64,000 nt of DNA from Roseitalea sp. GTDB lineage: Bacteria > Pseudomonadota > Alphaproteobacteria > Rhizobiales > Rhizobiaceae. The notes below the pieces were generated by a model. That model worked only from the letters and a program-made list of their open reading frames with translations. It was not told the origin of the DNA and did no database searches. Location: positions 1 to 64,000 of the forward strand of contig JAEPON010000004.1 of NCBI GenBank assembly GCA_017642895.1. The letters are read 5' to 3'. This document shows positions 46,057-54,469 of the stretch, piece after piece (the stretch's first letter is position 1; each line of letters starts with the position of its first letter). The position numbers were made by a program, and so were the translations under genes.

Positions 46057-47310
46057 ATGCCTGCAGCCCCCGGCGAGAATCTACGGATCAATGGCGACCG
46101 GCTTTGGGAGTCAATCCACGCCATCGCCGAGATCGGGCCGGGCATTGCGGGCGGCTCCAATCGCCAGACGGTGACTGACGAGGACGGCGAGGGCCGCAAG
46201 CTCTTTCAAAAATGGTGCGAGGATGCCGGCCTGACCATGGGTGTTGACCAGATGGGCACCATGTTCATGCGGCGCGAGGGCACCGACCCGGACGCGCTTC
46301 CCGTCTATGTCGGTTCGCATCTGGACACCCAGCCGACCGGCGGGCGCTATGACGGGGTGCTGGGCGTTCTGGCCGGGCTCGAGATCATCCGCACGATGAA
46401 CGATCTCGACATCAAGACCAAACATCCGATCGTCGTCACCAACTGGACCAATGAGGAAGGCACGCGCTTTGCCCCGGCGATGATGGCCTCGGGCGTTTTT
46501 GCCGGTGTGCTTGAGCAGGCCGACGTCTACGGACACACGGACGCCGAGGGCAAGACGTTCGGTGACGAACTTGAGCGGATCGGATGGAAGGGCGCGGAGA
46601 CGGTCGGCGACCGCAAGATGCATGCCTTTTTCGAACTGCATATCGAGCAGGGGCCGATCCTCGAAGCCGAGGAAAAGGACATTGGGGTTGTCACGCACGG
46701 CCAGGGCCTCCGCTGGATCGAGTGCACGGTGACCGGCAAGGAAAGCCACACCGGCTCGACACCGATGCCGATGCGCAGGAATGCGGGCAGGGGGCTGGCG
46801 CAGATCACCGAGCTTGTGCACGACATCGCCATGTCGAACGCGCCCAATGCAGTCGGCGCGATCGGCCATATCGATGTCTACCCCAATTCGCGCAACATCA
46901 TTCCCGGCAAGGTGGTGTTCACCGTTGATTTCCGGTCCCACGAACTCGACACGCTCAATGCGATGGTCGACCGGCTGATGGCGCAGGCGCCCAAGCTTTG
47001 CGACCATGTCGGCGTTGAGTTTTCGGCCGAGATCGTCGGCCAGTTCGATCCGCCGGCGTTCGACGAGGACTGCGTGCGGATGATCCGCGAGGCGGCCGAG
47101 CGGCTTGGCTATTCGCACATGGACATCGTTTCGGGCGCCGGGCACGATGCCTGCTGGATCAACCGGGTGGCGCCGACGGCGATGGTCATGTGCCCTTGCG
47201 TCGACGGGCTGTCGCACAATGAGGCCGAGGACATCACCAAGGAATGGGCCAAGGCCGGCGCCGACGTCTTGTTCCATGCGGTGATGGAAAAGGCGGAGAT
47301 TGTGGGGTGA
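46057..47310 (+). CDS. N-carbamoyl-beta-alanine amidohydrolase (M20 family)
   Basis: A zinc-dependent hydrolase of 417 residues in the beta-ureidopropionase/allantoate amidohydrolase family. Metal-site motifs are VGSHLDTQPTGGRYDG, NWTNEEGTRFAP and FELHIEQGPILE; GAGHDACWINRV is the late His region. The family also includes allantoate and hydantoinase-coupled enzymes, but the neighbouring dihydropyrimidinase and preTA favour N-carbamoyl-beta-alanine. Its TGA overlaps the GTG of the next small gene. Confidence 0.92.
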   Translation: MPAAPGENLRINGDRLWESIHAIAEIGPGIAGGSNRQTVTDEDGEGRKLFQKWCEDAGLTMGVDQMGTMFMRREGTDPDALPVYVGSHLDTQPTGGRYDGVLGVLAGLEIIRTMNDLDIKTKHPIVVTNWTNEEGTRFAPAMMASGVFAGVLEQADVYGHTDAEGKTFGDELERIGWKGAETVGDRKMHAFFELHIEQGPILEAEEKDIGVVTHGQGLRWIECTVTGKESHTGSTPMPMRRNAGRGLAQITELVHDIAMSNAPNAVGAIGHIDVYPNSRNIIPGKVVFTVDFRSHELDTLNAMVDRLMAQAPKLCDHVGVEFSAEIVGQFDPPAFDEDCVRMIREAAERLGYSHMDIVSGAGHDACWINRVAPTAMVMCPCVDGLSHNEAEDITKEWAKAGADVLFHAVMEKAEIVG

Positions 47311-47630
47311 GGCTACCAATTACAGTTCTGTCTGTTTTTCTCGGTTCGATCCAAGCTTTCGCTGGATGGACGTTAACTTGTGAGAATCCAGGTCGCGAAT
47401 ACGACGTGTCCTATGTCGAGGGAGCTCCTGCGATCGTCCTGCATACACCTGACTCGGACACGAGTTACCGTGTTTTGGCGGTTGAGAAAACTGCGGAGCA
47501 ACACTTGATCGTGGCTACAACTGTAAACGACGGGCCAACAGCGCGGCTCTATCTCAGACCATATGTGAAATTGGAGTACTGGTCCGACGGACAGCTTGTC
47601 CAGACGGACGGATGCTATCGGAGGGAATAG
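47307..47630 (+). CDS. Small secreted protein of unknown function inside the pyrimidine operon
   Basis: A 107-residue frame starting with GTG in a GTGA overlap with the upstream stop. The signal peptide is clear: MRLPITVLSVFLGSIQAFAG. The mature part is beta-rich (YDVSYVEGAPAIVLHT, ARLYLRPYVKLEYW) and has two Cys, near its start (LTCEN) and end (DGCYRRE), which could pair. It is visibly more AT-rich than its neighbours. hydA starts 1 nt after its stop. I do not recognise the family. Confidence 0.75.
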   Translation: MRLPITVLSVFLGSIQAFAGWTLTCENPGREYDVSYVEGAPAIVLHTPDSDTSYRVLAVEKTAEQHLIVATTVNDGPTARLYLRPYVKLEYWSDGQLVQTDGCYRRE

Positions 47631-47631
47631 A

Positions 47632-49083
47632 ATGTCGAAAGTCATTCGCAATGGCACGATCGTCACCGCCGACCGGACCTACAAGGCCGATGTGAAGGTC
47701 GAGAACGGCGTCATCGCCGAGATCGGAGAAAACCTGTCGGGCGGCGATGAGCTGGACGCGACGGGTTGCTATGTGATGCCCGGCGGCATCGACCCGCATG
47801 TGCATCTGGAAATGCCGTTCATGGGCACCTATTCGTCGGACGACTTTGAGTCCGGCACCCGCGCCGCGCTCGCCGGCGGCACGACCATGGTGGTCGATTT
47901 CTGCCTGCCCAATCCCGAACAGCCGCTGCTCGAGGCGCTGCAGCGCTGGGACAACAAGTCGACTCGCGCCAATTGCGATTATTCCTTCCACATGGCGATC
48001 ACCTGGTGGGGCGAGCAGGTGTTCAACGAGATGGAGGACATTACCAAGCGCGGCATCAACACCTTCAAGCACTTCATGGCCTACAAGGGCGCGCTGATGG
48101 TGAACGATGACGAGATGTTCGCCTCGTTCCGCCGCTGCGCGGAACTGGGCGCGTTGCCGCTGGTGCATGCCGAAAACGGCGATGTGGTTGCCGACCTGCA
48201 GGCGAAACTGCTGGCCGAAGGCAACAACGGCCCTGAAGGCCACGCCTATTCGCGGCCGCCGCAGGTGGAGGGTGAAGCGACCAACCGTGCCATCATGATC
48301 GCCGACATGGCCGGCGTACCGGTCTACATCGTCCACACCTCCTGCGAGGACGCGCATGAGGCGATCCGCCGGGCGCGGATGCTGGGCAAGCGCGTCTATG
48401 GCGAACCGCTGATCCAGCATCTGACGCTCGATGAGAGCGAATATTTCGACACCGACTGGGACCATGCGGCGCGCCGCGTGATGAGCCCGCCCTTCCGCAA
48501 CAAGCAGCATCAGGATTCGCTGTGGAACGGGCTGTCATCGGGATCGCTGTCGGTCGTCGCGACCGACCATTGCGCCTTCACCACCGAGCAGAAGCGCAAC
48601 GGCGTCGGGGATTTCACGCAGATTCCCAATGGTACGGGCGGGCTCGAGGACCGCATGCCGATGCTGTGGACCCATGGCGTCAACACCGGCCGGCTGACGA
48701 TGAACGAGTTCGTCGCGGTCACTTCGACCAACATCGCCAAGATTTTGAACGTCTATCCGAGGAAGGGCGCGATCCTTGAGGGCGCAGATGCCGACATCGT
48801 CGTCTGGGATCCGAACAAGGAAAAGACGATCTTGGCCGAAACCCAGCAGTCGGCGATCGACTACAACGTGTTCGAGGGCAAGCATGTGAAGGGTCTGCCG
48901 CGCTTCACGCTGACCCGCGGCAAGGTGGCCGTCCATGATGGCGAGGTGCGCACCGAGGAGGGCCACGGCGAATTTGTCGAGCGGCCGCCGAACAATCCGG
49001 TCAACGCAGCGCTGTCGACCTGGAAGGAACTGACCGCCCCGCGCAAGATCGAACGCACCGGCATCCCGGCGAGCGGGGTGTGA
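47632..49083 (+). CDS. hydA: Dihydropyrimidinase
   Basis: A 483-residue amidohydrolase that opens dihydrouracil and dihydrothymine to N-carbamoyl-beta-amino acids. Metal ligands are H56/H58 in IDPHVHLEMP, the carboxylated Lys K152 in FMAYKGALM, and the His in HAENGD and YIVHTS; VATDHCAFTTEQK follows. GGAGGG precedes the ATG. It is bracketed on both sides by AT-rich unknown genes, and the downstream one is in the same frame after a TGA. Confidence 0.96.
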   Translation: MSKVIRNGTIVTADRTYKADVKVENGVIAEIGENLSGGDELDATGCYVMPGGIDPHVHLEMPFMGTYSSDDFESGTRAALAGGTTMVVDFCLPNPEQPLLEALQRWDNKSTRANCDYSFHMAITWWGEQVFNEMEDITKRGINTFKHFMAYKGALMVNDDEMFASFRRCAELGALPLVHAENGDVVADLQAKLLAEGNNGPEGHAYSRPPQVEGEATNRAIMIADMAGVPVYIVHTSCEDAHEAIRRARMLGKRVYGEPLIQHLTLDESEYFDTDWDHAARRVMSPPFRNKQHQDSLWNGLSSGSLSVVATDHCAFTTEQKRNGVGDFTQIPNGTGGLEDRMPMLWTHGVNTGRLTMNEFVAVTSTNIAKILNVYPRKGAILEGADADIVVWDPNKEKTILAETQQSAIDYNVFEGKHVKGLPRFTLTRGKVAVHDGEVRTEEGHGEFVERPPNNPVNAALSTWKELTAPRKIERTGIPASGV

Positions 49084-49086
49084 TAC

Positions 49087-49914
49087 TTGAAAGCAAAGAT
49101 TGAGTGCCGTCCTAAGCAATTGAAGTCGGGAGAAATTGGAAAAGTTCTGCCAGCATCACACTTGGAGAAGCAAAGCGAGCTGGCGCTGATTCTAGATATT
49201 GTCTTCGATCGGAGGCGGTTTGGTCAATTGTATTGGAGGCTAATGCCAAAATATTTTGATTCAATGCCGCCTGCGTCGGGCGTCTTCATCGGATTAAATA
49301 TTCCAATTGTAGAGTTCGCTGCAGGCCTGACATTTCCCGGTGACGTCGATATGCTGGTCGTTCCCTATCATGGAAACGAGTTAATACTACACAAGGCGCT
49401 TGCAATCGAAGTGAAAGCCATTCGCGCGCGTTATGAGAAGCAAGGAAAGTCTCCCAACAAGATGGGTTTTTCACAAGCGAATGCCCTGCTTGATGCTGGG
49501 TTCCCATATGCTGCCCTTCTCCATTTGATCGTTAGCGACGTGTCACCGACTCGTGCTTGGCGAAAGATACAAGTCGCCGAAGTGATAAATGATCAGCAGG
49601 AGCTGGGCCCGTTTCTTGATGTCTATATTGATATGATGCCAACAGATTTGACGACACGAGCAATTGAACGTTTGGGCTCTGTACGTGACAGAGATGAACT
49701 GGGGATCGGCGCAGCTTATACCGAATTATCTACAATAACGAAAATTGATAACGGCTTGGTTTCGCCACCGCTACCGAAACAAGAGTACATGCCCATGGCA
49801 TATCAGTGCGGGAAAAACCCCAAGAAAGCCATCGCCATTATGCGGGGAATAGCCAAAGCTTTTGAGAGGCACTGCTCAAAGTTCATTGATGTGCCAAGAT
49901 GGGATCCAGCGTGA
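49087..49914 (+). CDS. Unknown protein with PD-(D/E)XK nuclease-like core
   Basis: A 275-residue frame starting with TTG four nt after the hydA stop and in the hydA frame; no other early start exists. Residues 85-110 contain GDVDMLVVP and, 18-20 residues on, AIEVKAIRA, giving D86/D88, then E108-x-K110, with Q130 in the next helix. This is the pattern of a restriction-endonuclease-like fold, followed by a helix/strand pair LLDAGFPYAALLHLIVSD. Base composition and codon use are clearly more AT-rich than the flanking genes. It overlaps the start of the ABC ATPase gene. The nuclease assignment rests on motif reading only. Confidence 0.6.
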   Translation: MKAKIECRPKQLKSGEIGKVLPASHLEKQSELALILDIVFDRRRFGQLYWRLMPKYFDSMPPASGVFIGLNIPIVEFAAGLTFPGDVDMLVVPYHGNELILHKALAIEVKAIRARYEKQGKSPNKMGFSQANALLDAGFPYAALLHLIVSDVSPTRAWRKIQVAEVINDQQELGPFLDVYIDMMPTDLTTRAIERLGSVRDRDELGIGAAYTELSTITKIDNGLVSPPLPKQEYMPMAYQCGKNPKKAIAIMRGIAKAFERHCSKFIDVPRWDPA

Positions 49915-50693
49915 GCGGAAATTCGGTCATCTCCACCTCGGCGCTCGACCTTGTCTTTGAGACCAATGATGGTCCGGTGCATGCCTTGTCCGACATCACG
50001 CTCGACATCCGGAAGGGCGAGTTCGTCTCGCTGATCGGCCCATCGGGTTGCGGCAAGACAACGCTGCTGCGGGTGATTGCCGATCTTGAGCACCCGACCG
50101 GCGGAACGATCACGGTCAACGGAATAAGCCCGCACGAGGCGCGCCTGAAGCGCGCCTATGGCTACGTGTTCCAGGCCGCCGCTTTGTTTCCGTGGCGGAC
50201 GATTGCGGACAATGTCGGCTTGCCGCTCGAGGTGATGGGGCTCGACAGGGCCGAGCGCGATGCCCGCGTGACCGAGAACCTTGAGCTGGTCGATCTGGCG
50301 GGTTTCGAGAAGAAGTTTCCCTGGCAATTGTCGGGTGGCATGCAGCAGCGCGCCTCGATCGCCCGGGCGCTCGCCGTACAGCCTGACATGCTGCTGATGG
50401 ACGAGCCGTTCGGCGCGCTCGACGAGATCGTCCGCGATCACCTCAACGTCCAGCTTTTGAAACTCTGGGCCGCGACGCACAAAACCATCGTTTTCGTGAC
50501 GCATTCCATTCCCGAAGCGGTGTTCCTGTCGACCAAGATCGTCGTGATGAGCCCGCGACCGGGCCGCATCCACGAGGTGATCGACTGCGATCTGGGCGAT
50601 GATCGGCCGCTTGAGGTGCGCGAGACGCCGGAGTTTTTGAAGATCGCCCACCAGGTTCGGGAAGGCCTGGCGGCGGGGCATGCGTATGATTGA
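49899..50693 (+). CDS. ABC transporter ATPase, probable pyrimidine importer
   Basis: A 264-residue ATPase of the nitrate/sulfonate/taurine/ThiZ group: Walker A GPSGCGKTT, signature QLSGGMQQRASIARALA, Walker B MLLMDEPFGALDE and H-loop FVTHSIPEAVFLS. The ATG at 49899 lies within the preceding unknown gene; a GTG at 49911 overlapping its stop (GTGA) is an alternative start. With the two permeases and binding protein it forms a complete importer inside the pyrimidine locus. Confidence 0.9.
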   Translation: MGSSVSGNSVISTSALDLVFETNDGPVHALSDITLDIRKGEFVSLIGPSGCGKTTLLRVIADLEHPTGGTITVNGISPHEARLKRAYGYVFQAAALFPWRTIADNVGLPLEVMGLDRAERDARVTENLELVDLAGFEKKFPWQLSGGMQQRASIARALAVQPDMLLMDEPFGALDEIVRDHLNVQLLKLWAATHKTIVFVTHSIPEAVFLSTKIVVMSPRPGRIHEVIDCDLGDDRPLEVRETPEFLKIAHQVREGLAAGHAYD

Positions 50694-50710
50694 GGGTAGG
50701 GCGCCACTTC

Positions 50711-50860
50711 CCCCTTCTCCCCGCACGGCGGGGAGAAGGGGTCTGAGCGAAGCGAGGGCGGATGAGGGACAGTGTCGTGACGTCCCCCTCACCCAACTCC
50801 GACCAGCGCGCGCCTTGCTTGCGCGGTCGTCGTATCCCTCTCCCCGCAGGCGGGGCGAGG
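50711..50860. repeat. Double-hairpin repeat between ABC ATPase and permease genes
   Basis: CCCCTTCTCCCCGC (50711-50724), ACG, GCGGGGAGAAGGGG (50728-50741) is a perfect 14-bp stem. A second stem, TCCCTCTCCCCGC (50833-50845) with GCGGGGCGAGGGA (50848-50860), lies 90 nt on. The CTCCCCGC-type module resembles dispersed intergenic repeats of Hyphomicrobiales. It fills the 186-nt gap inside the transporter operon and may uncouple ATPase from permease expression. Confidence 0.75.
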
Positions 50861-50879
50861 GAACGGCGAAGGATTTCCG

Positions 50880-51758
50880 ATGATCCGCACCCGCATCCTC
50901 CCCATCCTCACCGTCGTCGCGGCGATCATTGCGGTCTGGTACGCGTTCGCCGTTGTCCTCAATGCGCCGTTCGAGCGCAGCGCGGCCGAGCGGGCAGGCG
51001 AGACGATCAGTTTCACCGAAATCGTGCCCAGGACGATGGGCCAGCAGCGTCCGGTTCTGCCGGCACCGCACCAGGTGGCGGTGGAAATCTGGGAAACGAC
51101 GGCCGAAAAGTCGATCACCTCCAAGCGGAGCCTGATCTACCATGCCTGGGTGACGCTGTCGGCGACGCTGCTCGGTTTCATGATGGGTACTGCGCTGGGC
51201 ATTCTTCTCGCCGTCGGCATCGTGCATTCCCGTGTGCTCGACAAGTCGATGATGCCCTGGGTCATCACCTCCCAGACGATCCCGATCCTGGCGCTGGCTC
51301 CGATGATCATCGTCGTCTTCAACTCGGTCGGCGTGACCGGGCTTCTGCCCAAGGCGCTGATCTCCACCTATCTTTCCTTCTTTCCGGTCGCCGTCGGCAT
51401 GGTGAAGGGGCTCAGATCGCCCGAGACCATGCATATGGACCTGATGCACACCTATTCGGCCAATCGGTCGCAGACCTTCTGGAAGCTGCGTTGGCCGTCC
51501 TCGGTGCCGTTCCTGTTCACCTCGATGAAGATCGGCATCGCGGCCAGCCTTGTCGGCGCGATCGTCGGCGAACTGCCGACCGGCGCGGTGGCCGGCCTTG
51601 GCGCGCGGCTTTTGGCCGGGTCCTATTACGGCCAGACCGTCCAGATCTGGTCGGCGCTGCTCGTCGCCGCCATCCTGGCGGGGTTGCTCGTCGGGCTGAT
51701 CGGCTGGATCGGCGGCTGGCTCAACCGCCGCATGGGTGTCCGGGAGGCGCGGGCATGA
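50880..51758 (+). CDS. ABC transporter permease 1, probable pyrimidine importer
   Basis: A 292-residue permease of the SsuC/TauC/ThiX family. One N-terminal helix (about 8-30) is followed by a hydrophilic segment of roughly 60 residues and then five or six helices. The EAA-like loop is HTYSANRSQTFWKLRWPSSV. The next permease begins within its stop (ATGA). Confidence 0.9.
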   Translation: MIRTRILPILTVVAAIIAVWYAFAVVLNAPFERSAAERAGETISFTEIVPRTMGQQRPVLPAPHQVAVEIWETTAEKSITSKRSLIYHAWVTLSATLLGFMMGTALGILLAVGIVHSRVLDKSMMPWVITSQTIPILALAPMIIVVFNSVGVTGLLPKALISTYLSFFPVAVGMVKGLRSPETMHMDLMHTYSANRSQTFWKLRWPSSVPFLFTSMKIGIAASLVGAIVGELPTGAVAGLGARLLAGSYYGQTVQIWSALLVAAILAGLLVGLIGWIGGWLNRRMGVREARA

Positions 51759-52627
51759 CGAACACCGCCATCCTCATCGGCGCGATCGTCTTCTGGCTGG
51801 CCGCCTGGTATGCCAATACGCGCCTCGCCGCGATGCGGCCCGAGCGCGGGCCGATGGTCACGGTCATCAACCTCGCCATCCCCGTGCTGTTCGGCGCGGC
51901 GATCCTGGCGCTCTGGGAAGGGATCACGCGCGGCTTTGGCGTGCCGACCGTCATCCTGCCGCCGCCATCGATGATCTGGGAGCGGATCACCTCGTCGGTG
52001 CCGACGCTCTGGGCCGATTTCCAGCAGACCTATCTGAAGGGCGTTGTCTCCGGCTATCTGATCGGCTGTTCGCTCGGTTTCCTCGTCGCGGTGCTCGTCG
52101 ACCGCTCGCCCTTCTGGAAGGCAGGCGTCATGCCGATCGGCAATCTGGTCTCGGCGCTGCCGATTGTCGGCATCGCGCCGATCATGGTGATGTGGTTCGG
52201 CTTTGACTGGCAGTCCAAGGCCGCCGTCGTGGTGGTGATGACCTTCTTTCCGATGCTGGTGAACACGGTCGCCGGCCTCAATGCTGCCGGGCACATGGAG
52301 CGCGATCTCATGCACACCTATGCATCGACGCGCACGCAATCGCTTCTCAAGCTGCGTCTTCCGGCGGCGATGCCGTTCATTTTCAACGCCTTGAAGATCA
52401 ATTCGACGCTTGCGCTGATCGGTGCGATCGTCGCAGAATTCTTTGGCACACCCATTGTGGGCATGGGCTTTCGCATCTCGGCGGAAGTGGGCCGGCTCAA
52501 TGTCGACATGGTGTGGGCCACGATTTTCGTCGCCGCGCTTGCCGGCTCGCTCTCCTACGGCGCGATCGCGCTGGTCGAGCGGTCGGTGACATTCTGGCAT
52601 CCGTCCATGCGAAGCGAGCGACCATAA
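51755..52627 (+). CDS. ABC transporter permease 2, probable pyrimidine importer
   Basis: A 290-residue permease of the same family, starting MTNTAILIGAIVFWLAAWYA. The EAA loop is HTYASTRTQSLLKLRLPAAM, parallel to that in permease 1, so the pair probably forms a heterodimer. PTVILPPPSMIW is typical of this family. Its frame is open far upstream, but the ATGA overlap with permease 1 fixes the start. Confidence 0.9.
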   Translation: MTNTAILIGAIVFWLAAWYANTRLAAMRPERGPMVTVINLAIPVLFGAAILALWEGITRGFGVPTVILPPPSMIWERITSSVPTLWADFQQTYLKGVVSGYLIGCSLGFLVAVLVDRSPFWKAGVMPIGNLVSALPIVGIAPIMVMWFGFDWQSKAAVVVVMTFFPMLVNTVAGLNAAGHMERDLMHTYASTRTQSLLKLRLPAAMPFIFNALKINSTLALIGAIVAEFFGTPIVGMGFRISAEVGRLNVDMVWATIFVAALAGSLSYGAIALVERSVTFWHPSMRSERP

Positions 52628-52683
52628 AACGGGATGACGGGTGCCGACACGATCAATCAACGGAGCAACAAGGGAGAACCAAA

Positions 52684-53679
52684 ATGAAGAAATGGATAGC
52701 ACTGGCCGCGGGCACGGCGATGGGGCTGACGGCGGCGTCGTCCGCCCAGGCCGCCGATGAACTGACGCTGCAGCTCAAATGGGTGACCCAGGCCCAGTTC
52801 GCCGGCTATTATGTGGCCAAAGACAAGGGCTTTTACGAAGAAGCGGGTCTGGACGTGACCATCAATCCCGGCGGACCGGACATTGCACCGCCGCAGGTGA
52901 TCGCCGGGGGTGGCGCCGATGTCATCCTCGAATGGATGCCCGCCGCGCTCGCGGCCCGCGAAAAGGGCGTCTCGCTGGTCAACATCGCCCAGCCTTTCCA
53001 GCGGTCGGGCATGATGCTGACCTGCCGCAAGGAGACGGGCATCGAATCGCCCGAAGACTTCCGGGGCAAGACGCTGGGCGTCTGGTTCTTCGGCAACGAA
53101 TTCCCGTTCCTGTCGTGGATGAGCCAGCTCGGCATTCCCACCGAGGGCGGCGATGACGGCGTCGAGGTGCTCAAGCAGGGCTTCAACGTCGATCCGCTGA
53201 TCCAGAAACAGGCCGACTGCGTGTCGACCATGACCTACAATGAATATTGGCAGGTCATCGATGCGGGCTTTGCGCCCGACGATCTGGTCGTCTTCAACTA
53301 TACCGACCAGGGTGTGGCGACACTGGAAGACGGCATCTACGTGCTCGAGGAAAGCCTTGCGGACGAAGAGATGGCCGACAAGCTGGCGCGGTTCGTTGCC
53401 GCCTCGATGCGCGGTTGGGAATATACCTGCGAGAACCAGCAGGAAGCGGCCGAGATCGTTCTTGAAAACGATGCGACCGGCGCCCAGACCGAAGAGCACC
53501 AGGTGCGCATGACCGGTGAGATCTGCAAGCTGGTCGGCGATTCCGATGGCACGCTCGATACGGCGGCCGCCGAAACGACCGTCGATTCGCTGCTCGCCGG
53601 CGGCTCTGACCCGGTGATCACGGCTCGGCCGGAAGGCGCCTGGACCGACGCGATCATGAACAAGGTCAAGGAGATGTGA
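52684..53679 (+). CDS. ABC transporter substrate-binding protein, NMT1/THI5-like
   Basis: A 331-residue periplasmic protein with signal peptide MKKWIALAAGTAMGLTAASSAQA. The mature N-terminus, LTLQLKWVTQAQFAGYYVAK, is the signature of the ThiY/RibY group, which binds pyrimidine or flavin-like molecules. The context (preTA, hydA, rutR) suggests uracil, thymine or a hydroxymethylpyrimidine. A strong terminator follows. Confidence 0.9.
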   Translation: MKKWIALAAGTAMGLTAASSAQAADELTLQLKWVTQAQFAGYYVAKDKGFYEEAGLDVTINPGGPDIAPPQVIAGGGADVILEWMPAALAAREKGVSLVNIAQPFQRSGMMLTCRKETGIESPEDFRGKTLGVWFFGNEFPFLSWMSQLGIPTEGGDDGVEVLKQGFNVDPLIQKQADCVSTMTYNEYWQVIDAGFAPDDLVVFNYTDQGVATLEDGIYVLEESLADEEMADKLARFVAASMRGWEYTCENQQEAAEIVLENDATGAQTEEHQVRMTGEICKLVGDSDGTLDTAAAETTVDSLLAGGSDPVITARPEGAWTDAIMNKVKEM

Positions 53680-53703
53680 GCCATTGCTCGCATTTTGAAT
53701 CGG

Positions 53704-53733
53704 GAAAAGGCCGTCCGAAAGGGCGGCCTTTTT
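53704..53733 (+). terminator. Intrinsic terminator after the pyrimidine transporter
   Basis: AAAAGGCCGTCC and GGGCGGCCTTTTT form a stem (one G-T pair) with a short GAAA loop, the descending arm running into T residues, 25 nt after the stop of the binding-protein gene. It marks the end of the mmsA-to-transporter unit and implies a separate promoter for preT. Confidence 0.88.
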
Positions 53734-53827
53734 GTTGGCGCTGCCGCCATCGGCAGGCCCGTCGCGCCGCTGGCGGATTTTGCCGCTGTGGCCGATGATG
53801 TAGGCTTTCGCGACATCGAGAGTATGG

Positions 53828-54457
53828 ATGTGCATGCAGAACGCCGAGTTTTCTCTTCTGGTCACGGTTGACGGCGTCATTCCGTGGCATCGGGCGCGCT
53901 TGCGTGTGACGGAAGACGGACGGCTTGCATGGGGCGACGACCCGCGGCGGGCCGGAAGGGCGCTGGCGGATTTGCGCGCGATCCGCCTTTGGTGTGAAAA
54001 ACCGAAACTGACCTGGCCCGTTGGCCGCGCTGAACTCCGCTTTGCCGACGGATTGCGCCTGCGTGTGTCGGGAGGAGCGTTTACGGGCAGCCCTGACGCT
54101 GTCTCCGCGCGAACCTATCTGAACTTCCTCCGGCACCTGCACGCGGCATTGGGCGCAACCGAGCCAAGCCATGTCAGCTTTCGTCGCGGTTTTCCCGGCG
54201 GATCGCCGTTGAGGGGCTGGATGGTGGGCATTTTTCTGGCCTGCCTGGATATCGGGCTCGTCGCGTGGCTCTTGATCAACATGCGTGCGGATGCGCAGGC
54301 GTTCGTTACTCCGGCCATCATCCTCTTCGGCGCTGCCGGTCTTTTGGGCGCCGCCGGGGCGGGACAGGTCTTTGCGGGCCGCCAGTATGATCCGGACCGA
54401 ATCCCGCCGGACCTGACGCCGTTGCAGCACAGCGACAGGGTTGCAGAAAAAATTTGA
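53828..54457 (+). CDS. Unknown two-helix membrane protein before preT
   Basis: A 209-residue protein (or 207 from the second ATG at 53834). The N-terminal 115 residues are soluble and beta-rich (FSLLVTVDGVIPWHRARLRV, ELRFADGLRLRVSG). Two transmembrane helices follow at about 130-150 and 159-183, then a short polar tail. I do not recognise a family. It lies between the transporter terminator and preT, and its stop overlaps a RutR-like operator, so it is outside the preT promoter. Confidence 0.7.
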   Translation: MCMQNAEFSLLVTVDGVIPWHRARLRVTEDGRLAWGDDPRRAGRALADLRAIRLWCEKPKLTWPVGRAELRFADGLRLRVSGGAFTGSPDAVSARTYLNFLRHLHAALGATEPSHVSFRRGFPGGSPLRGWMVGIFLACLDIGLVAWLLINMRADAQAFVTPAIILFGAAGLLGAAGAGQVFAGRQYDPDRIPPDLTPLQHSDRVAEKI

Positions 54458-54469
54458 CCTTTTGATCAA
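54454..54469. promoter_or_regulatory. Candidate RutR operator 3 (upstream of preT)
   Basis: TTGACCTTTTGATCAA matches the E. coli RutR consensus TTGACCANNTGGTCAA at 12 of 14 defined positions with the correct spacing. It is 80 nt before preT. It suggests that preT-ASCH-preA is a second RutR-controlled unit. Confidence 0.65.

Noticed and set aside
47500..49920. AT-rich zone considered as an insertion sequence or prophage remnant
   Set aside because: No transposase, integrase, terminal inverted repeats or target duplications are seen, and hydA within it is a normal GC-rich gene.
50711..50860. Hairpin repeats considered as a CRISPR array
   Set aside because: There are only two related stems of different sequence, no regular spacers and no cas genes.
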